The notes under the pieces were generated by a model. It was given only the letters and a program-made list of their open reading frames with translations. It was not told where the DNA came from and ran no database searches. From Vibrio metoecus (GTDB lineage Bacteria > Pseudomonadota > Gammaproteobacteria > Enterobacterales > Vibrionaceae): a DNA stretch of 64,000 nt. Made by a program: the position numbers and the translations under genes. Location: NCBI RefSeq assembly GCF_000696385.1, contig NZ_JJMN01000006.1:62001-126000 (forward strand), in the 5' to 3' direction. The stretch's first letter is position 1. Each line of letters opens with the position of its first letter. Below are positions 38,885 to 48,757 of this stretch, one piece after another.

Positions 38885-39334
38885 TTAAAGCGCCAGATAG
38901 CGTGGATACAGGCGTTGGAACTCTTCAATCGCGATTTTATCGGCAATGGTTTCCACCGCGCTTGGCGCAATCGGCGTCCAAAAAACTTCATCCGCTTCGT
39001 GGCAGGCGATCTCACCTTGCCATTGATCCACCACGTAATAGTGCAGCAGTTGCAGCTCAAATTCTGTCGGATGGTAAAGCGAGCAGAGATAAACGCTGCG
39101 CGTAGCTTCCACGCCTAACTCTTCTTGCACTTCACGCTGCAACGCTTGTGCTTGGTTTTCTCCCGCTTCGATATGACCACCGGGGATCGCGATGATATTG
39201 GGATCGCTCGCTTTGGTTGCTGAGCGACGTTCGAGCAGACAACTGCCCTCTTTGATCAGCAAAAAAGAGACACATTCGGCCACGGGCAATCTTGTTGGCG
39301 TTTTCTCTACAGGCTCGGTTTTTTCTACAGACAC
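38885..39334 (-). CDS. Nudix hydrolase
   Basis: 149-residue pyrophosphohydrolase with the full Nudix box GGHIEAGENQAQALQREVQEELG (about residues 51-73; G-x5-E-x7-REVxEELG). Substrate not predictable, although the LYHPTEFELQLLHYYVV segment fits small MutT-like enzymes. First gene of a minus-strand run with the GNAT and dehydrogenase genes. Confidence 0.85.
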   Translation of the reverse strand: MSVEKTEPVEKTPTRLPVAECVSFLLIKEGSCLLERRSATKASDPNIIAIPGGHIEAGENQAQALQREVQEELGVEATRSVYLCSLYHPTEFELQLLHYYVVDQWQGEIACHEADEVFWTPIAPSAVETIADKIAIEEFQRLYPRYLAL

Positions 39335-39373
39335 AGCTTTCTCCTTAAATCCGTTTCATGATGGCGAGTGAGC

Positions 39374-39724
39374 TTAGGCCATGCTCGGGTGTAAACGAGT
39401 CCACCCCACCAGTAAAAGTGCAGCAAATACCAGCCAAACCAAGGTGGCACAGACCAGAGTGCCAGTAAGGCTCAGGCGGTAACTAAAGTAACACACCGCA
39501 AGAAGATACGCCGCATACGGGATAAGCGAATACAGCCCAAACAGCGCGGTAGTGCGCAGATCTTCCATAGTGCGTTCGGTGCCAACAATGTAATGGGCGA
39601 TTAAAGCAAAGGTGGGAAACAGCGGCACAAGGCCGGAAATAAAAAAGCTTTTGGTTTTCGATAACAGGGCAATGATCAACACCGCAAGCGCTCCAAGCAA
39701 GCACTTGAAAAACAAAGCCGCCAT
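39374..39724 (-). CDS. GlpM-family small membrane protein
   Basis: 116-residue protein with four hydrophobic segments; KTKSFFISGLVPLFPTFALIAHYIVG and the TTALFGLYSLIPYAAYLL segment match the GlpM family, known in Pseudomonas for affecting alginate production. Function here unknown. Confidence 0.75.
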   Translation of the reverse strand: MAALFFKCLLGALAVLIIALLSKTKSFFISGLVPLFPTFALIAHYIVGTERTMEDLRTTALFGLYSLIPYAAYLLAVCYFSYRLSLTGTLVCATLVWLVFAALLLVGWTRLHPSMA

Positions 39725-39915
39725 GACATTTCCTTTTGTCAGAACAGGTTACAGGCAACCACTATAAATCACTCTCCCGTTAAGAAGAACTGCTCATTAA
39801 CCAGTTTGTTAATTTATCTGCAACATTTTTCCGAACCTGAGTAAAATGGCCGCCTCTGTTTTAATTCGGCAGCCGATAGCGGCGGCTTCTTTTAGTTACG
39901 GCATGTAGGTACGGC

Positions 39916-40642
39916 ATGAAATTAGGAAAACGGCTGACTCAGTTAGTCCAACAGGTAAAGCGCAACTACGACCATATTTGGGATTGCTGCTGCGACCACG
40001 GCTTACTCGGCGCAGCGTTGCTCAAACAGCACCCAAGCAGCACAGTGCATTTTGTCGATATCGTTCCCTCTTTGATTGAGAAGGTGACGCTCGATTTAAC
40101 CCCGCTACTTTCCTGCCACGACCGATTCACCACGCTGGCGCACTTACTGTCTTGATGTACGCGATTTGCCACTCGAAGCCAACGCCGGATCGCATCTCGT
40201 CATCATCGCCGGAGTAGGCGGAGATTTGATGACGGGATTTATTGCCGAGCTTGCCAAGCGTCACCCAAGCATGACGTTTGACCTGCTGCTGTGCCCTGTT
40301 CACCACACTTATACCTTGCGCGAGCAGTTAATCGCGCTGAATGCGGATCTAAAAAGCGAGCGTTTAGTGGAAGAGAATCAGCGCATTTATGAGCTACTGC
40401 ATGTGCAGATCCTTCCCAGTTCGGGGGCTTGCTCTCAGCCTCTCTCTTTGGTCGGTGAATTGCTTTGGCAAACAAACGGCGCAGATCAACAGCAGATCGC
40501 GCAGCGTTATTTACAGCAGTTGCAGCAGCACTATCAGCGCAAAGCACAAGGCGGTGATGCGGGTGCAGAGCAGCGCTGGCAAGCGTATCAGGCTGTGGAG
40601 ATCATTCAGCACATGGATGCCACTCTAGAACTCGCTCAATAG
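39916..40642 (+). pseudogene. tRNA (adenine-N1)-methyltransferase TrmK family, frame broken as written
   Basis: SAM-dependent methyltransferase of the TrmK/COG2384 group: MKLGKRLTQLVQQV, SAM loop DCCCDHGLLGAALL, VHFVDIVPSLIEKV, VIIAGVGGDLMTGFI and LLCPVHHTYTLREQL. A one-base insertion near 40131-40136 breaks the frame between RFTT and WRTYCLDVRDLPLE; the repaired protein is 241 residues. It ends 9 bases before the LysR gene. Confidence 0.8.
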
Positions 40643-40651
40643 GCTAGAAAG

Positions 40652-41593
40652 ATGAAAGCACTCAATGATTTGAATTTGTTTGTCGAAACCGCGCGCCAAG
40701 GCAGTTTTTCTAAAGCGGCCAACAGCTTATCACTCACAACCGCCGCCGTGAGCGCTGCGATCCGCCGCTTGGAAGAGCAAGTGCAATTTCCGCTGTTTGT
40801 GCGCTCAACGCGACATATTCGATTAACTCATGAGGGTGAAATCTTTCTCGCCAAAACCCAAACCGCGCTGGCCACCTTGCAAGAGGGTTTGGATCAGATC
40901 GCTTGTGCGCGTGGCCAGTTGGCTGGCCAACTGCACATCAGCGCGCCTTCCGATTTGGGGCGTAATTTGCTGCTCGACTGGATTGATGAATTTATCGCGC
41001 TGCACCCGAATGTCACGGTGAAACTGGATCTCTCTGATCGTCTGACGGATATGTACGCCAATCCGGTTGATATCGCGATTCGTTATGGTCAGCCCGCCGA
41101 TTCCAATTTGGTTGCCATGTTGCTGTGCGATTCTAACGAGCGCGTATTGTGTGCTTCGCCAGAGTATTTGGCCGCTCACCCGCCCATTCTGCATCCTGAC
41201 GATTTACAGCATCACAACTGTCTGTGCTTTATGCTGGCCGATACGCTGCATAACAAATGGATTTTGAGCCGCAATGGCGAAACGCACAGTGTGGTGGTGC
41301 AAGGCAACCCTGCCTGTAATGATGGCGAAGTGGTACACAGATTGGCGGTAAAAGGCAAAGGCATTGCCAATAAATCGCTGATGGACATCAGTCAGGACAT
41401 TATTGATGGGCGTTTAGTGCGGATTTTGCCGGAATGGGAAAGCGGCCCAGTACCCATTTATATGGTGTGTGCCGATCGACGTTTGATCACTCCAACCATT
41501 CGCGCTTTTCAGGAGTTCATTCGTGAAAAAGGCTGCCAACAACGACGTGCGGTGCTGACAGCCATTCAAGAGCGAGAGCAAAATCCTCGTTAG
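40652..41593 (+). CDS. LysR-family transcriptional regulator
   Basis: 313-residue regulator with the LysR winged helix at the N-terminus (LNLFVETARQGSFSKAANSLSLTTAAVSAAIRRLE, residues 7-42) and a periplasmic-binding-like effector domain. It belongs by look to the CrgA/AaeR-type group. Its stop overlaps that of the convergent monooxygenase gene. It may regulate the adjacent monooxygenase/nitroreductase genes, but the orientation is convergent, so that is weak inference. Confidence 0.88.
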   Translation: MKALNDLNLFVETARQGSFSKAANSLSLTTAAVSAAIRRLEEQVQFPLFVRSTRHIRLTHEGEIFLAKTQTALATLQEGLDQIACARGQLAGQLHISAPSDLGRNLLLDWIDEFIALHPNVTVKLDLSDRLTDMYANPVDIAIRYGQPADSNLVAMLLCDSNERVLCASPEYLAAHPPILHPDDLQHHNCLCFMLADTLHNKWILSRNGETHSVVVQGNPACNDGEVVHRLAVKGKGIANKSLMDISQDIIDGRLVRILPEWESGPVPIYMVCADRRLITPTIRAFQEFIREKGCQQRRAVLTAIQEREQNPR

Positions 41594-41880
41594 CCAACAA
41601 AAGTCAGTGGGCGTAACTGCAGGTATTCCAACATCTCGCGCTCACCGATCTTTTGCTGAAAATGCTGGAAATGGTCGCTCTGTTGGTGTTTTTGCAAGCT
41701 CTCTTCCGAGCACCAAATTTCCTGCATTAAAAACAGCCCCTCAATCGAGTTGTCACGATACAGCTCATATTGGCAGCACCCCTCTTCATTACGACTAGGC
41801 TCAAGGAGCGCTTCGAGCAGCGCTTGCACTTGCTGCGCTGAGTCGGGGAAGGCTTTGATTTCTGCGAGTAAATGGATCAT
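41590..41880 (-). CDS. Antibiotic-biosynthesis-monooxygenase-domain protein (YgiN-like)
   Basis: 96-residue ABM-fold protein: MIHLLAEIKAFPDSAQQVQALLEALLEPSR, CCQYELYRD and LFLMQEIWCSEESLQKH are typical. Such small dimers act as quinol monooxygenases or heme-degrading-like proteins. It lies 3 bases after the nfsB stop and is presumably co-transcribed with it. Confidence 0.82.
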   Translation of the reverse strand: MIHLLAEIKAFPDSAQQVQALLEALLEPSRNEEGCCQYELYRDNSIEGLFLMQEIWCSEESLQKHQQSDHFQHFQQKIGEREMLEYLQLRPLTFVG

Positions 41881-41883
41881 AAC

Positions 41884-42537
41884 TTACAGCTCGGTAAAGA
41901 CCGCTTCCGCAGGCCAACGTGATTTAGGTAGTTTGGCGTTGAAGTCGTCTTCACTGTGGAATCCTAGTGGTACAATCACCACGCTGTTGAAGCCTTTTTC
42001 GGTTAAGCCAAACTCTTCGTTCAGCACTTGAGCATCAAAGCCTTCAATCGGCACCGCATCAATGCCCATGGCTGCAGCACCCAGTAGCAGTGTACCCACG
42101 TTGAGATAAACTTGTTTTTGCATCCAGTGCTCAGCATCGTTTAGGGTCTCACGATGTAGATTAACGAAATAGCTGCGTCCGCCATGCATGCCATTTTTTG
42201 CTTCTTCGTTAGCAAAACGGCCATCTTGATCTTCATTTTCCAGCAGTGAGAGCAGATAAGCATCATCAATACTGGTTTTGGCACAAAACACCATCACGTG
42301 CGATGCATCTAAAATTTTGCGCTCGTTAAACGAAAAACCGCCTTGCGTTGCTTTGGCAATGCGTGCTTTGCCTTCATCACTGCCGGCCAGAATAAAATGC
42401 CAAGGTTGCGAGTTCACGCTAGAGGCACTCATGCGTACCAACTCTTTCAAATCTGCAACTTGCTGTTCAGACAGCTTGCGGCTAGCGTCAAACGCTTTGG
42501 TGGAATAGCGAGACTGCGACGCTTGTAGAATATTCAT
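41884..42537 (-). CDS. nfsB: Oxygen-insensitive NAD(P)H nitroreductase, NfsB-like
   Basis: 217-residue FMN flavoprotein collinear with E. coli NfsB: YSTKAFDASRKLS, SSVNSQPWHFILA, NERKILDASHVMVFCAKT, MQKQVYLNVGTLLLGAAAMGIDAVPIEGF. It reduces nitroaromatics and quinones. The ribosome site ttaggagtga precedes the ATG. Confidence 0.9.
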   Translation of the reverse strand: MNILQASQSRYSTKAFDASRKLSEQQVADLKELVRMSASSVNSQPWHFILAGSDEGKARIAKATQGGFSFNERKILDASHVMVFCAKTSIDDAYLLSLLENEDQDGRFANEEAKNGMHGGRSYFVNLHRETLNDAEHWMQKQVYLNVGTLLLGAAAMGIDAVPIEGFDAQVLNEEFGLTEKGFNSVVIVPLGFHSEDDFNAKLPKSRWPAEAVFTEL

Positions 42538-42847
42538 GTTTCACTCCTAAGGAAATTGCCTGTGACCTGCCATTGCAAGTCGTCTGGGTAAAGATGAGGT
42601 TTAAGATGGCGCTAAGATATCTGACTGACACACAACAAGAAACCACCTGCTGCTTGAATCATTTTCAAAAATTTTTTGATAATCCGATCTTGAAAATGCC
42701 GCTTAAAAACCTTTGAAAGTTTTACTTCTCTTTTTTGTTCAATATCGATTAAAAATCACCACCACCAAAAGCGGTGACTTAGGGATGACAAAAAAAGGCT
42801 GATCTGCGCGATCAGCCTCTCCTTATTTTTGGTAACTCGATTCTGGA
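42538..42847. other. Intergenic region upstream of nfsB
   Basis: About 310 bases without a gene. The part near 42660-42740 is AT-rich and may hold the nfsB promoter. The only clear element is the terminator of the RND operon at 42788-42817. Confidence 0.5.
42788..42817 (-). terminator. Terminator of the vexL-vexM operon
   Basis: On the minus strand an 8-bp stem (GGCTGATC/GATCAGCC, 42810-42817 with 42797-42804) is followed by a T-run (plus-strand A-run 42790-42796). It lies about 30 bases beyond the vexM stop. Confidence 0.85.
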
Positions 42848-45800
42848 CTAATGTGCCGCGAAGCGTTTACGCATCACCACGTAATAGAGCACCGGAATGA
42901 CCAATAAAGTCAGTACGGTGGAGACAAAAATCCCGAAGATCAAGCTGATCGCCAAACCATTAAAGATAGGATCATCAAGGATGAATACCGCGCCAATCAT
43001 GGCCGCCAGAGCAGTCAGCATGATCGGTTTGGCCCGTACCGCCGCAGATTGAATGACCGCCTCAGAGAACTCAATGCCATGCGCCACTTGCTGATTAATA
43101 AAGTCCACCAACAAGATAGAGTTACGCACAATGATCCCCGCCAACGCTATCATCCCAATCATGGATGTCGCAGTAAATTGCGCCCCTAGCAAGGCATGAC
43201 CGGGCATGACGCCAATGATGGTCAGCGGGATCGGAGCCATGATAATCAGCGGCACAAGATAAGATTTAAACTGTGCAACCACCAGTAGATAAATCAGCAC
43301 CATGCCCACCGCATAAGCAATACCCATATCCCGGAAAGTTTCGTAAGTCACCGTCCATTCGCCATCCCATGCTACAGCAACACCGCTTAGGCCATCTGGT
43401 TGATGGATGTAGTACTGATCCAACCCCATTTGTTCATCAAGCGCGAAGCCAATCTCAAACATGCCATACAGTGGGCTATCCAAATTGCCGGACATATCGC
43501 CGACCACCATCACCATTGGCACCAAGTTTTTGTGCACGATGTAGTCGTCCATGCGGGTTTGGCGTACTTCAACCAGATCGGAAAGCGGATAAGCGTAACC
43601 GTTTTGGCTACCCACTTTCATATTCAGCACCTGCTCTAAGCGCACTTTGGCGGTTTCGGTTGCTTGAATCTGGATCGGAATCGGATATTTACTGTGTTCA
43701 CTGTGCAGATAAGTAATGGGTTTACCGCCCACCGCCGTCGCCAACGCATCGACAATCGAGGCATAAGCCACTTGCAAATGCGCAGCCTTACTACGGTCAA
43801 TCACCACCTGCCATTTCTCATGCATTTCCGGCAAGTACATGTCCACATCAACAATGTCTTTCGTTTCACGGAAAATTTCCCGTACGTGGCGCGCTGCGTC
43901 GTTGCGAATTTCTTGTGTAGGACCATACACTTCCGCCAAAATCGGCGACCAAACTGGCGGCCCTGGTGGCACTTCCACCACTTTGACTTTGCCGCCAAAA
44001 CGCTGCGCAATTTCATTCAGTTGTGGGCGCAGTTGGCTAGCAATGGTGTGGCTATCGCGGTGGCGCTCTTTGCGCCCCAGTAAGTTGACTTGAATATCGC
44101 CTTGGTTGGCTTCGTTACGCATAAAGTAATGGCGCACTAAACCGTTGAAGTTAATCGGTGCAGCCGTTCCTGCATAAATTTGGTAATCCCGCACTTCAGG
44201 AACGTCATTCAGTGCCGCCCCCATCTCAAACAGAACCCGTTGCGTTTTTTCTAGCGAACTGCCTTCGGGCATATCCAACACAATCTGGAATTCCGATTTG
44301 TTATCAAACGGCAGCATTTTCAACACTACGACTTGGAACACTGGTAGCAATACCGATCCCGCAATCAAAGCCAGAATGGTCAGTAGCAAAAACAGTCGGT
44401 TACGCCCCTGCTTTGGTGCAGTGACAAAAGGCGACATAATTTTGTGGAAGATGCCATTCGCCGCTTTGCCTTCTTCCTGATGATGTCCCGTTTTAAGGAA
44501 TTTACCCGCCAGCCAAGGGGAAAGCACAAAAGCCACCGCAAGGGAGATGAGCATCCCCATTGAAGCGTTGATTGGAATTGGGCTCATGTACGGCCCCATC
44601 AAACCTGACACAAATGCCATTGGCAGCAAGGCCGCAATAACAGTTAGGGTAGCAAGAATGGTTGGCCCACCGACTTCATCTACCGCAGGAGGAATGAGCT
44701 CCGATAACTTGCGTTTGCCCATCGCCATATGCCGGTGAATGTTCTCGACCACCACAATGGCATCATCGACCAAGATACCGATGGAGAAAATCAACGCGAA
44801 CAACGACACACGGTTGAGGGTAAAACCCCATGCCCAAGATGCAAACAGGGTAATCATCAGGGTAACGATGATTGCCATACCAACTACAATGGATTCACGC
44901 CAGCCCATAGTCAGCAGCACTAAAATTACCACCGCGGTAGTAGCGAAAGCGAGTTTACCGATCAAGGTATTGCTTTTATCAGCGGCGGTTTGTCCGTAAT
45001 CGCGAGTGATATCGACATCAATCCCTTGCGGGATCAGTTGGTTTTCAAGGCTAACTAAACGGGCTTCCACCGCTTTAGCGACATCGACCGCGTTTTCACC
45101 ACCTTTTTTGGCCACCGCAATAGTGACCGCTGGATGAATTCCTTCGCGATCCCCCGTCCATACGTTTTGAGTGGGCGTGTTAACACCAAAGGAAACGGTC
45201 GCGATATCTTCCAAATAAACGGGCGTGCCATTGTGCAGCCCAACCACCAACTGTTTCACCTCTTCCACCCGAGTTAAGAACTGACCGACTTGCACCGGAA
45301 ACTCTTGGTTATCGTGGGTTAAACGCAGCATCGGTGAGCTTTGATTAGCCGCCGGCAGACTTTGATTGAGCTGATCTAACGTAATGCCAAAGCTGTTCAT
45401 TTTGGCGGGGTCAAGACGCACAGGTCAACGAATGGTATTTTGTCCGCCAACCGTGTAGATATCACGCGTGCCAGGAATGCGTTTGAGCTCGGTTTCTAAA
45501 CCGTGCGCGACTTGCGTCAGTTGCTGTTGATTGAAGCGATCACTCTTATCCGCCAAAGTAATGGTGACAATCGGCACATCTTCAATCCCTTTCGGTTTGA
45601 TGATGGGTTCACCCACGCCAACGCCTTGTGGCATCCAATCTTTGTTGGAATAGAGTTTGTTGTAGATCCGTACTACCGCATCATTACGCGGTACGCCAAC
45701 TTTGAAAATGGCAACAATCATTGCGCCATCTGGTTGAGAAAACGAGTAGATCTTATCGATCCCTTCAATTTCGGAAATCACTTGTTCTGCCGGTGAGGTG

Positions 45801-46018
45801 ACCAAACTTTCTACTTCACGAGGAGAAGCGCCGGGAAACGGAATATAGACATCCGCGAAAGTCACATCAATCTGCGGTTCTTCTTCTTTCGGAGTCACCA
45901 TGACCGCGAATAACCCCATCAGCAAACCGACTAAGGCAAGCAGTGGCGTCATGGCTGAATTTTGAAAGGCCGCAGCGATGCGACCCGAAATACCGAGTCG
46001 ACTATCCATGTCATTCAC
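42848..46018 (-). pseudogene. vexM: RND efflux pump inner-membrane transporter, in-frame TGA as written
   Basis: ~1056-codon RND-family transporter with N-terminal TM1 (NSAMTPLLALVGLLMGLFAVM), periplasmic porter domains, the TM4 region FSIGILVDDAIVVVENIHRHM with the proton-relay Asp pair, and a second half with GMIALAGIIVRNSILLVDFI. An in-frame TGA at 45425-45427 interrupts the porter domain (NTIR-stop-PVRLDPAK); the frame is otherwise continuous. Gene order and family fit VexM of the V. cholerae VexLM system (name from memory). Its ATG overlaps the end of vexL by 8 bases. Confidence 0.82.
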
Positions 46019-47017
46019 CTTTTGCTGTTACTGCTCGTGTAGCAACCACATCACCTTGTTCAAGGCCAGAAAGCACTTCAACGTAGTCGCCATAAACTTG
46101 CCCCAAACGTACCGGGTTGAGTGCACGTTGGTCGTTATTCACTCGGTACACTGCACTCAATTCGGCGCGGCGCAAAACGGCGCTGTTCGGAACCACTAAG
46201 ACTTCTCGTTGGCCATAGTTGAATTCGGTTTTCACCCACATGCCGGGGACAAGTGCAGCGGTTTTTTCCGGTAGCTCAAGGCGAGTTTTGAACGTATGTG
46301 ACTGCGGATCGGCATAGCTAAACAAACTAAATTCTGTTGGCTTAAGTTGCTCACCTTGCGCGGTACGCACGGTAAATTGATCGACTTGAGAAACAAAAGG
46401 TTGATAACGTTGTGGAATTTCCGTTTCCACTCGCAGTTCATCGAGCGAAAAACCGCGGAGCAGTGGCGTACCCGGTGCAACAGTTTCACCCAGCTCCACC
46501 ATGCGCTGGGTAACAATGCCATCATAAGGAGCGGTGATATTAGTGTAACCCAAGGACTCTTTGGCTTGTTCCACCGCGGCTTGTGCCGATTTCACCGCCG
46601 CGTCTGCACTGCGAGCGCGAGCTTCGGCGCTGTCCATTTGATCTTTGGAAATCGCCCCTTTCGGGGAAAAGTTGACGATAGCGATTTAATTGCGCTTGCG
46701 CTTCACGGTTTTGCGCGGTCGCACTCGCCAGTTGGGCTTTAGCTGCATCAAGCGAAGCCGATTGCTGAACTGCACTGATTTCTAGCAGCACTTGGCCTTT
46801 CTTGACGTAGTCATTGACATCAACATATTAAGCCAACCACTCGTCCCGAGGTTTGTGCCGCCAAAGAACCTTGGTTGACAGGTTGTACAACGCCATCTAA
46901 TTCGACCACCTGCGAGATCGACTCTGTTTTCACCGTAAACAGTTCGTTACTGTCTTGATTTTGAGCATAGGCCGAACTGGCGAGCACCAGTGCGATACTC
47001 CAATTTAACGCTTTCAT
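46011..47017 (-). pseudogene. vexL: RND efflux membrane-fusion protein, frame broken as written
   Basis: Periplasmic adaptor for the RND pump: signal peptide (MKALNWSIALVLASSAYAQ), a lipoyl/hairpin region (VVQPVNQGSLAAQTSGRVV, DAAKAQLASATAQNREAQAQLNRY, coiled-coil SAEARARSADAAVKSAQAAVEQAKESLGY) and the beta-barrel part TNITAPYDGIVTQRMVELGETV. Two inserted bases break it: near 46827 (minus-strand GGCTTAATATGTTG for GGCTTAAATGTTG-type) and in a G-run at 46663-46666 (FPKGAISKDQMDSA). The repaired protein is 334 residues. Confidence 0.82.
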
Positions 47018-47125
47018 CCTCTTCCCTCGCAGATTCTACTTTCCCGCTTGTTGCCACACGGATCGCCGATGCTTCAAGCGGGTCAGAGTGTGAATTCCTA
47101 GATACTGCCTAATAGACTAGTTGCA

Positions 47126-47584
47126 TTAGGCGGTTTGCGTCTGAATTTCTTTACGATTTTTAATACAGATCAATAAATTAGTAAGACCTAAGCCAAGCAT
47201 CATCGCAGGAAAAAAGACCCATGATCCTAAATTGCCTAATGCTAAGCTGGAAACTATCGGTCCCGGACAGATGCCAACTAATCCCCACCCTAAACCGAAG
47301 ATCACGGAACCTGAGATCAAACGACGATCAACTTTGGTGTTATTCGCCAAACAAAATACTTTGGCATTAACAGGTTTGGCTTTCGGTTTGATCAGCAAGA
47401 AATAAGCAGGCATGAATACCGCTAACGCGCCGCCCATCACAAACATCAAACTGGGATCCCAAACTCCTGTCACATCCAGAAAACCGATCACTTTGGCCGG
47501 ATCAGCCATGCCAGATACCACCATGCCTACGCCAAATAACAGACCAGCGACGAGCGAAGTCACACGAAATAATACGTTATGCAT
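47126..47584 (-). CDS. YeeE/YedE-type half transporter (DUF6691-like)
   Basis: 152-residue membrane protein with four hydrophobic segments and the sulfur-transport family motifs LLFGVGMVVSGMADPAKVIGFLD and GLGWGLVGICPGPIV, the latter with the conserved Cys. It probably pairs with the upstream half protein to make a YeeE-like thiosulfate/sulfur-compound channel. Confidence 0.82.
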   Translation of the reverse strand: MHNVLFRVTSLVAGLLFGVGMVVSGMADPAKVIGFLDVTGVWDPSLMFVMGGALAVFMPAYFLLIKPKAKPVNAKVFCLANNTKVDRRLISGSVIFGLGWGLVGICPGPIVSSLALGNLGSWVFFPAMMLGLGLTNLLICIKNRKEIQTQTA

Positions 47585-47594
47585 ACCAACCCAC

Positions 47595-48014
47595 TTACAT
47601 CAGATGAAGACGAACGAAAACCGTGATAGCAGCAACCACCATAAACACACAGGTCGCAACGATGGAACGCTTAGAGAAGCGACCAATGCCGCAGATACCG
47701 TGTCCACTGGTGCAGCCATTCGCCAGTCGTGTACCCACGCCAACCAATAAACCTGCGGTCGCAAGCACAATACCACTTACACCAAAATACGTCGGGACAT
47801 GATGAGCGAAGAGTCTTACGCCCATCACACCACCGGAAACCATGCCAACCACAAATAGCAGTCGCCATGCAAAATCCCGCGATTTAGGCGTCAGTAAGCC
47901 CGTCAAAATACCACTGATTCCGGCAATTTTTCCGTTCATCAGCAACATCAATGTCGCTGAAATCCCTAAAAGCATCCCTCCAATTAACGAGTCCCAAGGA
48001 ATAGAAAACGTCAT
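47595..48014 (-). CDS. YeeE/YedE-type half transporter
   Basis: 139-residue membrane protein with GGMLLGISATLMLLMNGKIAGISGIL and the diagnostic TRLANGCTSGHGICGI, whose cysteines are thought to relay thiosulfate or persulfide sulfur in YeeE. Ten bases upstream of its partner; both follow the ArsR gene. Confidence 0.85.
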   Translation of the reverse strand: MTFSIPWDSLIGGMLLGISATLMLLMNGKIAGISGILTGLLTPKSRDFAWRLLFVVGMVSGGVMGVRLFAHHVPTYFGVSGIVLATAGLLVGVGTRLANGCTSGHGICGIGRFSKRSIVATCVFMVVAAITVFVRLHLM

Positions 48015-48030
48015 ACTTTCCTCTACTTAA

Positions 48031-48348
48031 TTATCGACAAAACACATTCTGTAAACTTTGAATCAACGCGGTGATTCGGCTGTCAGCTAGGCTATAGAAA
48101 ACTTGTTGTGATTCTTTACGCGCCTGAATAATGCCGTGTTTACGCAGCACGGTAAGATGCTGAGAAAACGCAGACTGACTCAATGTTGAACCTTGTTGTA
48201 ACTGCCCAACCCCCATCTCGCGATTGGTCAGTTGGCACAACACCATTAACCGTTCCGGATGAGCCATCACGCGCAGTAGCTCAGCAACTTCCACGGCATT
48301 ACTCTTCATTTGTTCAATTTCAATGTGGTCATTGGCTTGCTTAGTCAT
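48031..48348 (-). CDS. ArsR-family persulfide-sensing repressor (BigR/SqrR/YgaV-like)
   Basis: 105-residue winged-helix repressor: LLRVMAHPERLMVLCQL, and the recognition region LSQSAFSQHLTVLRKHGII. Two cysteines, C38 and C104, occupy the positions that form a tetrasulfide bond in BigR/SqrR sensors, and no metal-site pattern of classic ArsR is visible. It heads the minus-strand YeeE pair and diverges from the rhodanese/CoA-disulfide reductase genes, so it likely represses both arms until persulfide appears. Confidence 0.82.
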   Translation of the reverse strand: MTKQANDHIEIEQMKSNAVEVAELLRVMAHPERLMVLCQLTNREMGVGQLQQGSTLSQSAFSQHLTVLRKHGIIQARKESQQVFYSLADSRITALIQSLQNVFCR

Positions 48349-48441
48349 GGCTTATCCTCTAACTAAAATTTAACGAGATCATACAAATATATTTATATTA
48401 GTCAATTCTTATTTAGTCACAATCAATTTAGATAAAATTAC

Positions 48442-48457
48442 ATTAGACACATCTAAT
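48442..48457. promoter_or_regulatory. Candidate operator of the ArsR/BigR-type repressor
   Basis: A perfect palindrome ATTAGA-CACA-TCTAAT lies in the 154-base divergent gap between the repressor and the DUF2892 gene, within AT-rich sequence. Position and symmetry fit a dimeric ArsR-type binding site; binding itself is inferred. Confidence 0.55.
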
Positions 48458-48502
48458 TTAGAGGCGTATAGTTTTGAACAAACAACAACGGAGGTTACCA
48501 AC

Positions 48503-48688
48503 ATGACGATTGAAAACGGTGTAAGAGTATTAGCTGGCAGCATGATTCTGCTTTCAGTCATTCTCACTTGGTTTGTTCACCCTAATTTTCTGTGGCTAAC
48601 AGTATTTGTGGGCGTAAACCTGATCCAAAGCGCATTCACAGGATTTTGTCCTGCCGTCTTCTTTCTTAAGAAACTAGGATTACGTTAA
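48503..48688 (+). CDS. DUF2892 small membrane protein
   Basis: 61-residue protein with two hydrophobic helices and the family end FTGFCPAVFFLKKLGLR; MTIENGVRVLAGSMILLSVIL is typical of the YgaP-type membrane domain associated with rhodaneses. The conserved Cys in GFCP may carry persulfide. Ribosome site cggaggtta. Confidence 0.85.
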   Translation: MTIENGVRVLAGSMILLSVILTWFVHPNFLWLTVFVGVNLIQSAFTGFCPAVFFLKKLGLR

Positions 48689-48757
48689 CGACAGCCCAAC
48701 ACACTCTGCCTCATCGAGCTTGTGTGTTGGGATCTAGCAACTGATTTGGAGTAACTC

